From Listeria swaminathanii (lineage in GTDB: Bacteria > Bacillota > Bacilli > Lactobacillales > Listeriaceae), in contig NZ_JAATOD010000001.1 in NCBI RefSeq assembly GCF_014229645.1, positions 186,001 through 250,000 on the forward strand: 64,000 nucleotides of DNA. Direction: 5' to 3'. A model generated the notes under the pieces. The model searched no databases. It was not told the origin of the DNA and saw only the letters and a program-made list of their open reading frames with translations. A program made the translations under genes and the position numbers. Positions 54,629 to 63,094 of this stretch are shown in pieces; positions within the stretch are counted from its first letter, which is position 1; each line of letters starts with the position of its first letter.

Positions 54629-55576
54629 TTACCTCTTCTCTACCGGAACTGACGTGTTTTTCAGAATGGAAGCAATAATGGATTCGGCTGTTTCCTCATT
54701 ATAATAAGCTTCAGACTTCAAAATGAGACGATGGGTGAAAATATACGGCGCTAAATACTGAATATCATCAGGAATCACATAATCACGACCTTCAATAAGC
54801 GCAAAAGCTTGAGCGGCTTGCATAAACGCTAACGAGCCACGCGGACTAATCCCAAGCGAAACAGAAGGGTGTTTTCGGCTCGCATCGACTAAACGAATGA
54901 TATAATTTTTCAATACATCATCAATAAAGACTTGTTTGGCTTTATTTTTTAAATTCAACAATTCTTCTAGCGTTACAACTTGCTTCGTTTGGTCAAGTGG
55001 ATCTTGGTATTGTTTTAAAGTAAGTAGCTGCATTTCTTCTTCAACTGTCGGATAGCCGATATTGATTTTAAGCAAAAATCGGTCTAATTGGGCTTCTGGC
55101 AAAGCGTAAGTGCCTTCGTATTCAATCGGATTTTGCGTCGCCATTACGAAAAACGGATCAGCGAGTTTGCGCGTAATCCCATCAACCGTCACACTGTTTT
55201 CGGCCATACCTTCTAGTAAAGCGGCCTGCGTACGCGGTGCAGTTCGATTAATTTCATCGGCGAGAACAATATTTCCCATAACTGGACCTGGACGGAATTC
55301 GAATTCGCGCGTTTCTGGGTTGAAAATCGAAACCCCGGTCACATCAGCTGGGAGTAAATCTGGTGTAAATTGAATTCGTTTAAAGGAAACCCCGATTGTT
55401 TTTGCGAGTGTGCGCACCATCATTGTTTTACCAACCCCGGGAACGTCTTCCAGTAATACGTGACCACCCGCAAGTAGGGCAGTTAAGCTTAATTTAACAA
55501 CATGTCGTTTACCGACGATAACTTTTTCAACTTCATTAATAATCTCATTTATTTTAATGGATGGCTCTATAGACAT
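54629..55576 (-). CDS. MoxR-family AAA+ ATPase
   Basis: 315 residues. Walker A GGHVLLEDVPGVGKTMM (~37-53), Walker B VLADEINR (~108), sensor 1 MATQNP (~150), a lid domain at ~200-315 with GISPRGSLA (~245). The first gene of a three-gene operon with DUF58 and transglutaminase proteins; only 4 bases separate it from the second gene. MoxR proteins act as cytoplasmic chaperones. Ribosome site AGGAGG. Separate promoter, not identified. Confidence 0.93.
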   Translation of the reverse strand: MSIEPSIKINEIINEVEKVIVGKRHVVKLSLTALLAGGHVLLEDVPGVGKTMMVRTLAKTIGVSFKRIQFTPDLLPADVTGVSIFNPETREFEFRPGPVMGNIVLADEINRTAPRTQAALLEGMAENSVTVDGITRKLADPFFVMATQNPIEYEGTYALPEAQLDRFLLKINIGYPTVEEEMQLLTLKQYQDPLDQTKQVVTLEELLNLKNKAKQVFIDDVLKNYIIRLVDASRKHPSVSLGISPRGSLAFMQAAQAFALIEGRDYVIPDDIQYLAPYIFTHRLILKSEAYYNEETAESIIASILKNTSVPVEKR

Positions 55577-55719
55577 AATTTGCCTCCTATGTTTTAGTCA
55601 GAATATGTGTATTCATGGTTTAATGCTACTATAATCAACCTTGAATGTAAAAGATTTAACGTGGCATGGACTTTTTCTAGGAGATTGTTTACACTTAGAA
55701 TAACTGGAGGTGGCGAACT

Positions 55720-57315
55720 TTGAGCGTTAAATTGGCTGATTTAATGAAATTACCATCTTTAAAAGAAGCGAAAGTAGTATCTGGGAAATCTGGATTATCG
55801 AAGCTAGTTTCGTCTATTTCTGTTTTAGAATATACAGAGGTAGCTCTTTTAGAAGATGATTTATTTGATAATGATGAATTTTATGGCAGTGAAATAGTTT
55901 TATCTGCTTTTGTAAATATTCGTGACGATGTCGAGGCGCAGTGCCGGACGATTGAACGATTACATAAGGTTGGCGAGGTAGCTTTAATTCTTTACTACGT
56001 TGGTATATTTGTGCCGAAAATTGATCAAAAGCTGATTGATTTTGCAAATGAACTTGATTTTACCATTATCGTGATGCCAGAAAATGAGATGTCGCTTAGG
56101 TATAGTGAAGTGATTTATGAAGTAGTTGAAGCGATTGTGAAGCAAGAAATGACGGATACCAACTTTGTCACCGAGTCGTTAGAACAAATTTCGAGTGTGC
56201 GACCTCCGCAGCGGAATATTGATACGACGCTGAAAATCCTGTCTGACAGAACCCACACTTCACTCGTTTTAACCGATAATTCTTTTCAAGTAATTAATTC
56301 AATCACTTGGCCGCGAACACGCCACTGGGATTTTGAAAAAGTGATTGAAGCTTCTAAACAAATAAATGAAAATGAACTCGTGGAACTCCATTTGGATGAA
56401 CGTGATTTCTATACGGCCAGAAAGCCGATTTTTCAAGATGGAATGCAGGCAATGCACTTATTTATGATGAAAGAAAAAGGGGCGCTAACTGCTGATGTAG
56501 TGTTGCAAATTACTGAGGTAGTCCAAGTATTTATGAACTTGTGGGGTCGCAACTATGTTGAAATCAGCACCGCCGAACTAATGAAGGCAATTTTGAATGA
56601 TGAAAGTGTGAAGATGCGCCGACTTGGTAAAATTTTAAATATCGATGTTTCTTCTATTAAATGGATGTGGCTCGTGAAAACGGAAGAAATTCGCGACAAT
56701 GAGCGGGTTTTGAGCGAACTAAAAAGCTTTGTCGCTAGCCATTTTGATGTTTCTTTGATTGATTTATTTGAAGATAATATTGTCGTTTTGCTGGATAATT
56801 CAGTTGCACAGCGCGACCGGACGCATACGGCCAATGAGTTTGCGATGATGATGAAGGAAATCGGGATAGAGCTAAAAATCACCGTTTGCCAAGGAATGGA
56901 GCAGACTTCGGATGTACAGAGCGCATATTCACTCGTAAATGAATACAAAAATGCCGCCAATGCGATTTACGCTAATAAGCCGATTTATTCACTTCAAGAA
57001 ATCGATTTTGCTGCCAAGTGTGTGGGCATTGTTAATTGCGGCGAATTAGCGATTGCGGAACAAATGAAGCCGCTAAAAGCATTAGATGATAACGAAGAAT
57101 TAATTGGAACGTTGTCAGTATTCTTGCTAGAAGGCGAGTCGAATTATAATCAAGCCGCCGAACTGCTCTTTTTGCATAAAAATACGATTAAATACAGGAT
57201 TCAACGAATAAATGAGTTACTGCAATATCCGGCGACAAAAATTCCAGAGTCGTATAATCTCTATTTAGCTGTAGCAATTCGTCGTTTACTTGGCGAAACA
57301 AACAATAATAATTAA
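55720..57315 (+). CDS. PucR-family transcriptional regulator
   Basis: 531 residues from a TTG start with GGAGGTG seven bases before it. The N-terminal PucR domain (~5-125), a GGDEF-like linker region (~285-400), then a C-terminal PucR HTH (~455-525: LSVFLLEGESNYNQAAELLF, LHKNTIKYRIQRINELL). PucR proteins activate purine- or amide-catabolism operons. Divergent from MoxR and 135 bases upstream of the permease operon it probably controls; a terminator separates them. Confidence 0.9.
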   Translation: MSVKLADLMKLPSLKEAKVVSGKSGLSKLVSSISVLEYTEVALLEDDLFDNDEFYGSEIVLSAFVNIRDDVEAQCRTIERLHKVGEVALILYYVGIFVPKIDQKLIDFANELDFTIIVMPENEMSLRYSEVIYEVVEAIVKQEMTDTNFVTESLEQISSVRPPQRNIDTTLKILSDRTHTSLVLTDNSFQVINSITWPRTRHWDFEKVIEASKQINENELVELHLDERDFYTARKPIFQDGMQAMHLFMMKEKGALTADVVLQITEVVQVFMNLWGRNYVEISTAELMKAILNDESVKMRRLGKILNIDVSSIKWMWLVKTEEIRDNERVLSELKSFVASHFDVSLIDLFEDNIVVLLDNSVAQRDRTHTANEFAMMMKEIGIELKITVCQGMEQTSDVQSAYSLVNEYKNAANAIYANKPIYSLQEIDFAAKCVGIVNCGELAIAEQMKPLKALDDNEELIGTLSVFLLEGESNYNQAAELLFLHKNTIKYRIQRINELLQYPATKIPESYNLYLAVAIRRLLGETNNNN

Positions 57316-57364
57316 AAACAGCACGATTTTTGTCCAAAGTGACAAAGATTGGGCTGTTTTTTTT
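57316..57364 (+). terminator. Terminator of the PucR gene
   Basis: AAACAGC ... GGGCTGTTT with a T-run; its loop, CCAAAGTGACAAAGATTGG, loosely resembles the recurring loop found in other terminators here. Confidence 0.7.
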
Positions 57365-57449
57365 CAATTCAGATAAATACAAATGATAGCTAGTTCTTAT
57401 ATAATTAGTCCTTAATAGAACAAATTCAAGAAAAAAGGGGCGAAACATT

Positions 57450-58733
57450 ATGACAGAGAAAAACACAGTTGAGCAGACACAATCCTGGCAAAGTTTGGCA
57501 TTTTTATGGACTGGCGCAATGATTTGCGTACCGAGTCTCCTTGTAGGTGGAACGCTTATTTCGGGCATGCCTCTATGGGAAGCAATTTTAATAGCACTTT
57601 TAGGATATGGAGTTATTGTCTTATTTATGATATATCAAGGAATGCAAAGTAGTGACTTAGGCATTCCGGCAGTTAGTGTAGCATCGCAAGTATTTGGCGA
57701 ACAAGGATCTAAGAAAATTATATCGATTCTTTTAGCAATTGCTTGTCTAGGCTGGTTTGGGATTCAAGCAAACGTCTGTGGTGCAGCATTTTCACAGTTC
57801 CTCGGTATTTATGGAATTAATGTTCCAATACCAGTATCTTCCTTGATTTGGGGAGTAATCATGTTACTATCAGCTATCTATGGTATTCGTATTTTGAGTA
57901 TTTTAAATTATATTGCAGTTCCGATTTTACTTTTTGTATGTATTTATGGCTTGGTTGTTTCGTTAAACAATGGCGGGCTTGCGATTGTTGAAAATTATAA
58001 ACCAGCAAACAGCATGTCGTTCATGACTGGGCTTGCGATTACAATCGGCTCGTTCGCATTAGGTGCCGTTATTGCCGGCGATTACTCGCAGTATACAAAA
58101 TCACGTAAAGACGTTGTTAAAGCAGCGATCATCGGCATTTTGCCATCAGGTGTTTTAATGATTACAGTTGGTGCGGTTCTCGCGCTAACAGCTGGAACGG
58201 CAGATATTTCGGTCGTATTTACCAATTTAGGTTTGCCAGTACTTGGAATTATCGGTTTGATTTTGGCAGCTTGGACAACCAATGCAGTTAATGCGTTTTC
58301 CGGCGGGATCGCGATTATTAACGTTTTCAACATCTCTGAAAAATATCATAAAGTAGCCGTAGCAGTTGCTGGTGGGCTTGGAACACTGCTAGCTGTTATC
58401 GGTATTCTAAACCATTTTGTACCAATTATGTCCGTACTTTCAGCGATGGTTCCACCAGTTGCCGGAGTAATGATTGCATCTTACTGGATCGTTCAAAAAG
58501 GCGACAAATCCAAATGGGCACCAGTTGCAGGCGTTAACTGGCTTGGCGTAGGATCTTGGTTAGTAGGTGCTGTGATTGCAGGGATTCCAGTCATTTTGAC
58601 ATTCTTCCCTTCACTACCACAATTACCAAATCAACCACTTATCGGTATTATTTTGTCACTAATTGTTTATCTCGTTGGGGCGAAAGTATTGAGTGCGAAA
58701 ACGGAAAAAGTAGAGAACTTGGAGGGAAAATAA
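57450..58733 (+). CDS. NCS1-family cytosine/nucleobase permease (CodB-like)
   Basis: 427 residues, twelve predicted membrane helices. NCS1 marks: WTGAMICVPSLLVGGTLISG (~25-44), GWFGIQANVCGAAF (~101-114) and AGDYSQYTKSRKDVVKAA (~209-226). It imports a nucleobase, hydantoin or related cyclic amide with a cation. First gene of a three-gene operon whose other members act on such compounds. Ribosome site AAAAGGGGCG. Exact substrate unknown. Confidence 0.9.
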   Translation: MTEKNTVEQTQSWQSLAFLWTGAMICVPSLLVGGTLISGMPLWEAILIALLGYGVIVLFMIYQGMQSSDLGIPAVSVASQVFGEQGSKKIISILLAIACLGWFGIQANVCGAAFSQFLGIYGINVPIPVSSLIWGVIMLLSAIYGIRILSILNYIAVPILLFVCIYGLVVSLNNGGLAIVENYKPANSMSFMTGLAITIGSFALGAVIAGDYSQYTKSRKDVVKAAIIGILPSGVLMITVGAVLALTAGTADISVVFTNLGLPVLGIIGLILAAWTTNAVNAFSGGIAIINVFNISEKYHKVAVAVAGGLGTLLAVIGILNHFVPIMSVLSAMVPPVAGVMIASYWIVQKGDKSKWAPVAGVNWLGVGSWLVGAVIAGIPVILTFFPSLPQLPNQPLIGIILSLIVYLVGAKVLSAKTEKVENLEGK

Positions 58734-59834
58734 ATGCGTTACTTAGACGAACAAGCTATTGAAGATATTGCGATTGGTGCGGCATTTTTAGGCACTGGTG
58801 GCGGAGGAGATCCGTACATGGGCAAAATGATGGCCCTAACAGCGATTAAAAAATACGGACCAATCCAACTGTTATCTCCAGACGAAATCGCGGATGATGA
58901 TTACTTTATTCCAGCAGCAATGATGGGAGCACCATCTGTACTTATAGAAAAATTTCCAAAAGGGGACGAATTCGTTCGCGTCTTTGAAAAACTAGGTAAA
59001 TATGTAGGAAAAGAAGTGAAAGGAACATTCCCAATGGAAGCGGGCGGCGTTAACTCGATGATTCCAATCGTTGTAGCAGCGCAACTTGGTTTGCCAATGG
59101 TCGATTGTGATGGCATGGGTCGAGCTTTCCCAGAACTACAAATGGTTACTTTCCATTTAGATGGTATTTCCGCAACGCCAATGGCTATCACCGATGAAAA
59201 AGGAAATATTGGCATCATGGAAACAATTGATAACAGATGGACTGAACGACTTGCACGCGTGACTACGGTCGAAATGGGCGCAAGTTCGCTTGTTAGCTTG
59301 TATCCTTGTAATGGTGCGCAAATTAAACAAAGTAGTATTAAAAATATCGTGACACTTTCAGAAGAAATCGGTAAAGTCATTCGCGAAACATCAATTGACG
59401 AAGCAGAAAAACTGCAAAAACTATTGGATGTGACGCACGGTTACCATTTATTCGAAGGTAAAATCACTGATGTTATTCGTGAAACGCGCGCTGGCTTTAA
59501 CTTTGGCCGTGTGAAAATTGACGGGCTTAACAAAGATGCAGACAGCGAAGTCATCGTCCATTTCCAAAACGAAAACCTTGTTGCAGAGAAAAATGGCGAA
59601 CCTATCGCGATTACACCAGATTTAATTTGTATGGTGGATTTGGAAACACTGATGCCAGTAACGACAGAAGCGCTAAAATATGGCAAACGTGTCCGCGTGA
59701 TGGCACTTCCAGCTGATGATGCTTGGCGTACCGAGAAAGGCATCGAAACAGTTGGGCCGCGCTATTTCGGCTATGATGTCGATTTTGAACCGCTAGAAGA
59801 ACTTGTCAAAAAGGAGGAACGCCGCCATGTATAA
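58734..59834 (+). CDS. DUF917-domain protein (hydantoinase-associated)
   Basis: 366 residues. The DUF917 domain has GIDIAIGAAFLGTGGGGDPY-type N-terminus (IAIGAAFLGTGGGGDPYMG at ~12-30), EAGGVNSMIPIVVAAQLGLP (~103-122) and DCDGMGRAFPELQM (~124-137). The stop of the permease directly abuts its ATG; ribosome site GGAGGG. Often encoded with hydantoinase/oxoprolinase proteins; the enzymatic role is not clearly established, but a catalytic role with the next gene's product is expected. Confidence 0.9.
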   Translation: MRYLDEQAIEDIAIGAAFLGTGGGGDPYMGKMMALTAIKKYGPIQLLSPDEIADDDYFIPAAMMGAPSVLIEKFPKGDEFVRVFEKLGKYVGKEVKGTFPMEAGGVNSMIPIVVAAQLGLPMVDCDGMGRAFPELQMVTFHLDGISATPMAITDEKGNIGIMETIDNRWTERLARVTTVEMGASSLVSLYPCNGAQIKQSSIKNIVTLSEEIGKVIRETSIDEAEKLQKLLDVTHGYHLFEGKITDVIRETRAGFNFGRVKIDGLNKDADSEVIVHFQNENLVAEKNGEPIAITPDLICMVDLETLMPVTTEALKYGKRVRVMALPADDAWRTEKGIETVGPRYFGYDVDFEPLEELVKKEERRHV

Positions 59835-61377
59835 AATTGGAATTGACGTTGGTGGTACAAACACCGATGCCGTTATTTTAGATGAAAATCAAAAACTAAT
59901 TCATAGTGTAAAAATGCCAACAAGTGAAGATATTGAAACAGGAATTACCGAGTCGCTTCATCGCGTGCTGAGTGAAACTGGAATTGATCGCTCGAAAGTA
60001 ACACACGCCATGCTTGGAACAACGCAGTGCACAAACGCGATTGTGGAACGTAAAAAATTAGCGAAAGTGGGCGTTCTTCGTTTAGGATACCCTGCAACAG
60101 CATCCGTTTTACCATATACAGCTTGGCCGGAAGATATGGTTGGCTTTTTATCTGGAAAATATAAACTAACTGGTGGCGGCTATGAATATGATGGTCAGGT
60201 GCTATCAGAAATTAACGAAGCAGAAATTCGTGAAACATTGGCTAGTTGGAAAGGCGATGTAGAATCCGTTGCAGTTGTTGGCGTCTTCTCTTCTTTGAAA
60301 AACGACCAAGAATTAGCTGTTCAAAAAATTATCGAAGAAGAAGTAGGCGCGGATATTCCCGTTTCGATTTCCTCTTCCGTAGGTTCAGTTGGACTAATTG
60401 AACGCGAAAATGCGACGATTTTAAACGCAGCTCTTTTCAAAGTTATTGCGGCAACAAGTGACGGTTTCGAAAAAGCGTTAGAACAAGAAGGAATCGCGCA
60501 CGCGGAAATCTATCTTTGCCAAAATGACGGGACGTTGATGTCGCTTAATTATGCAAGACAGTTCCCGATTTTGACGATTGCTTGTGGACCAACGAATAGT
60601 ATCCGCGGCGCTTCCTACTTGGCGGGACTAAAAGACGCGATGGTACTCGATGTTGGAGGCACGACTTCTGATATCGGCGTGCTTACAGATGGCTTCCCAA
60701 GAGAGTCCTCGCTTGCAGTCGATGTTGGCGGCGTGCGTACCAATTTTAGAATGCCCGATATTATTTCCATCGGACTAGGCGGAGGTAGCGTCATTCGCGA
60801 GCGGGACGGCGAAATAACGATTGGCCCAGATAGTGTTGGATATCGTATTTCCGAAGAGGCGCTAGTTTTCGGTGGTAAAACGATGACAACAACAGATATC
60901 GCAGTTCGTCTAGGCATGGCGGACATTGGCGACGCTCAACTCGTTGCGCATATCCCAACCAATTTTGCTGAAAAAGCGTATAAATTAATCGCCGACATGA
61001 CCGAAGATGCGATTGATAAAATGAAAACCAGCTCAAGTAGCGTCAATCTAGTACTTGTTGGTGGCGGTAGCGTCATTATCCCTGATGAAATTCCCGGCGT
61101 CGCAAAAATTTTCCGCGACAAAAACGGCCCAGTCGCCAACGCAATCGGCGCATCCATTTCCCAAATCAGTGGACAATACGAACAAATCTACATCTATTCT
61201 CAAATCGAGCGGGAGGAAGCGCTCCAAGATGCTGAGCAAAAAGCGAGAGAACAAGCAACTCTTGCCGGTGCAGTAGAAAATTCGATTAAAGTGGTCGAAG
61301 TGGAAGAAATCCCATTAGCGTATCATCCAGGCAATGCGACCAGATTACGCGTGAAAGTTGTGGGGAATTTGGTTTAA
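59827..61377 (+). CDS. Hydantoinase/oxoprolinase-family protein (HyuA-like)
   Basis: 516 residues from the ATG at 59827 (GGAGGAACG upstream); it overlaps DUF917 by 8 bases. ASKHA fold: YKIGIDVGGTNTDAVILDEN (~2-21) is the phosphate-1 loop, LGTTQCTNAIVERK (~65-78) and MVLDVGGTTSDIGVLTDGFP (~273-292) the second ATP-binding motif. It would open a cyclic amide (hydantoin or oxoproline-like) with ATP. Works in the cytoplasm after uptake by the permease. No HyuB partner is seen, so DUF917 may take that role. Confidence 0.92.
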   Translation: MYKIGIDVGGTNTDAVILDENQKLIHSVKMPTSEDIETGITESLHRVLSETGIDRSKVTHAMLGTTQCTNAIVERKKLAKVGVLRLGYPATASVLPYTAWPEDMVGFLSGKYKLTGGGYEYDGQVLSEINEAEIRETLASWKGDVESVAVVGVFSSLKNDQELAVQKIIEEEVGADIPVSISSSVGSVGLIERENATILNAALFKVIAATSDGFEKALEQEGIAHAEIYLCQNDGTLMSLNYARQFPILTIACGPTNSIRGASYLAGLKDAMVLDVGGTTSDIGVLTDGFPRESSLAVDVGGVRTNFRMPDIISIGLGGGSVIRERDGEITIGPDSVGYRISEEALVFGGKTMTTTDIAVRLGMADIGDAQLVAHIPTNFAEKAYKLIADMTEDAIDKMKTSSSSVNLVLVGGGSVIIPDEIPGVAKIFRDKNGPVANAIGASISQISGQYEQIYIYSQIEREEALQDAEQKAREQATLAGAVENSIKVVEVEEIPLAYHPGNATRLRVKVVGNLV

Positions 61378-61407
61378 GAGAAGTGAATAGTGGAGCAGTG
61401 CTGACTT

Positions 61408-61456
61408 CAGGCTGGAAACGAAGTAAGAAATTACTTTGTTTCCAGTCTGTTTTTTT
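61408..61456 (+). terminator. Terminator of the hydantoinase operon
   Basis: GGCTGGAAACGAAGTAA ... TTACTTTGTTTCCAGTCT with a T-run; its inner core is a variant of the recurring AAAGTGAG loop. Confidence 0.88.
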
Positions 61457-62065
61457 GGATCCATAGGCTTTCTAACCAGCGATAAGAAGCCAGAAATCAA
61501 TTAGTAATTATCTCTTTAGGTGACTTGGTTACTGATTCTTATCGGTGAAGCTGGTTAGGAAATATAGATACGCACAGCATGCGAAAAATATTTGGCTACC
61601 AGCTTTATAAAAAATGGATAGGATTAGAATTAATTCAAGTCTTGTTGAATCATTCATCACACTTCGCTACATCGGTATTGAGCAAGAAGATAAAAATTCA
61701 GGCGGATATCGGTTTAAGGCTATAAGATAATGTTGCTGTGAATAAATATGCTTTATATACAAAGGCGTTTGTATTTAATTAGTAATAAGCACAGATAAAA
61801 CGACAGTAAATAGTCTCTAAAAGTGAACTATTTGGGACTTTTTCTTTTTAGATGTATAAAATCCTGCATACAAGCGCAAATTGGGGTGTTTTTGACAATA
61901 TTAACAAACTAAAACTCGATTTATGTGGAAAAAAAGGCTATTTCATCCAAAAAAACGTCGTTCATGACAAGAATCAGACATTTCATTACTTTTTTGGTTA
62001 TACATGGAAGCATCATGCTAATATTGTGTTGTACTAAAAAACATACAAAGAGGAGAGAGTGCAAA
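61457..62065. other. Gene-poor region with mobile-element remains
   Basis: About 610 bases. It holds an imperfect inverted repeat (61472-61488 with 61536-61558), the recombinase scrap below, a hairpin with T-run (61813-61848, AGTCTC with GGGACT) and no intact gene. A TTGACA at 61892 and a TAATAT near 62020 are possible promoter parts for the secreted protein downstream. Confidence 0.5.
61565..61730 (+). pseudogene. Tyrosine recombinase (integrase) C-terminal scrap
   Basis: Frame one reads IDTHSMRKIFGYQLYKKW then LELIQVLLNHSS. After a frameshift near 61655 the other frame continues ITLRYIGIEQEDKNSGGYRF and a stop at 61728. THSMRK is the catalytic HxxR box, NHSS the third box, and LRYIGI holds the nucleophile Tyr, the usual end of phage/ICE integrases. 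The N-terminal two-thirds and the core Arg are gone. Clearly inactive. Confidence 0.75.
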
Positions 62066-62278
62066 ATGAAAACGGCAACTCGAAAATTACAAGCAAAGAA
62101 ATGTGTATGTGTTTTATTAGCAGGAGGAATACTGGTTAGTGGTATGGCATTTCCCAATCAAGCTCAGGCAAGTACAGGTGAAGAACAACAAGTGAACACG
62201 GAAAAACAAGAATTACAAGTAGAAACGGGTTTGACAGATATGGAAGTAAGTTTAGCAGATAAATATGTATCACTATAA
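62066..62278 (+). CDS. N-terminal half of a frameshifted secreted protein
   Basis: 70 residues, ATG behind GAGGAGAG. A clear signal peptide (KCVCVLLAGGILVSGMAFPN then QAQAS, cleavage ~34-36), a short acidic mature part, and a stop after LADKYVSL. The next frame, one base back, opens at once with MYHYNSEIDEFQLDKSIELV and continues for 153 codons, so this gene and the one at 62265 were probably one reading frame of about 220 codons. Described separately because each has an open frame. Confidence 0.6.
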   Translation: MKTATRKLQAKKCVCVLLAGGILVSGMAFPNQAQASTGEEQQVNTEKQELQVETGLTDMEVSLADKYVSL

Positions 62279-62726
62279 CAGTGAGATCGATGAGTTTCAA
62301 TTAGATAAATCTATTGAACTCGTAATGAAATCAGACCAGGTGAAAGTCGTTGAAAATTATATAAAGGAAACAAATAAACAATTACAACTATCTAAAACTA
62401 ATAAAAAAGATGAAGTATATGCAATCTCGCCAACGGGTGAAGCAGATAGAGTAAATCCTAGCCCTAGAATGATGCTTAAATCAGCTGGGGTAACTAGAGT
62501 GGATTATCGCTGGAATTATTGTAGAATCAAAATCAGTGCGAAAGCTTTAAAATTTGCAGTCGGTAGCGGCATTGCAATCGCTGGAGTGTATGCACCTGCT
62601 AGAGCTGTTCAAGCTGCATGTTCAGTTGCTGGTATAGCTGTTTCGACTTCGAACATCAAACATGGAGTATGGTTTGATTATAATTATTTCACTGGGATTT
62701 TTATGGGCAAAGCTGGGAAACAATAG
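62265..62726 (+). CDS. C-terminal half of a frameshifted secreted protein, bacteriocin-like
   Basis: 153 residues, with an ATG inside the end of the previous gene and no ribosome site of its own. Residues ~1-75 are charged and propeptide-like; residues ~76-153 have two cysteines (YRWNYCRIK, AVQAACSVAG), a glycine/alanine-rich hydrophobic stretch (FAVGSGIAIAGVYAPARAV) and an aromatic tail. A long pro-region followed by a hydrophobic Cys-pair peptide resembles secreted antibacterial peptides such as SdpC-type toxins, but I cannot match a family. It lacks a signal peptide by itself. A small membrane protein follows. Confidence 0.55.
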   Translation: MYHYNSEIDEFQLDKSIELVMKSDQVKVVENYIKETNKQLQLSKTNKKDEVYAISPTGEADRVNPSPRMMLKSAGVTRVDYRWNYCRIKISAKALKFAVGSGIAIAGVYAPARAVQAACSVAGIAVSTSNIKHGVWFDYNYFTGIFMGKAGKQ

Positions 62727-62747
62727 TTCGTTAAAAAGAGGTGTACA

Positions 62748-62939
62748 ATGAAAAAAATATTGGATGATACATTTTGGGTTTTTGGTATAGTATTTGTTTT
62801 GTTGCTAATAGCATCTTATTTTCTCCCAATTGGTGAAATCATAGAAGATGCTAGAGTATTTCTTCTAGTGTTTTTCATTTTGAATATTGTGGGAAAATAT
62901 TTACTGAAGCAGAGAAAAGAAAACAATAAATTTCGCTAG
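62748..62939 (+). CDS. Small two-helix membrane protein, possible immunity protein
   Basis: 63 residues, two hydrophobic helices (FWVFGIVFVLLLIASYFLPI and VFLLVFFILNIVGKYLL) and a basic tail (KQRKENNK). AAGAGG lies nine bases before ATG; 21 bases after the secreted protein. The small size, membrane location and linkage fit a bacteriocin immunity protein. No family recognised. Confidence 0.55.
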   Translation: MKKILDDTFWVFGIVFVLLLIASYFLPIGEIIEDARVFLLVFFILNIVGKYLLKQRKENNKFR

Positions 62940-62978
62940 TACCGACAAAAAATGAAAAAAGAAACATTGTAAATAAGG

Positions 62979-63028
62979 ACGTATGTTTGTGTAATATATT
63001 ATACAAACATACGTTTTGTTGTTTTTTT
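62979..63028 (+). terminator. Terminator of the secreted-protein gene pair
   Basis: ACGTATGTTTGT pairs with ACAAACATACGT and is followed by a T-rich tail. Confidence 0.88.
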
Positions 63029-63094
63029 GGTAGTCATGAAGAAGATAAAATGTATAGATGAATCTTCCTAAGTAAGAGTATTTAATTTATTATA

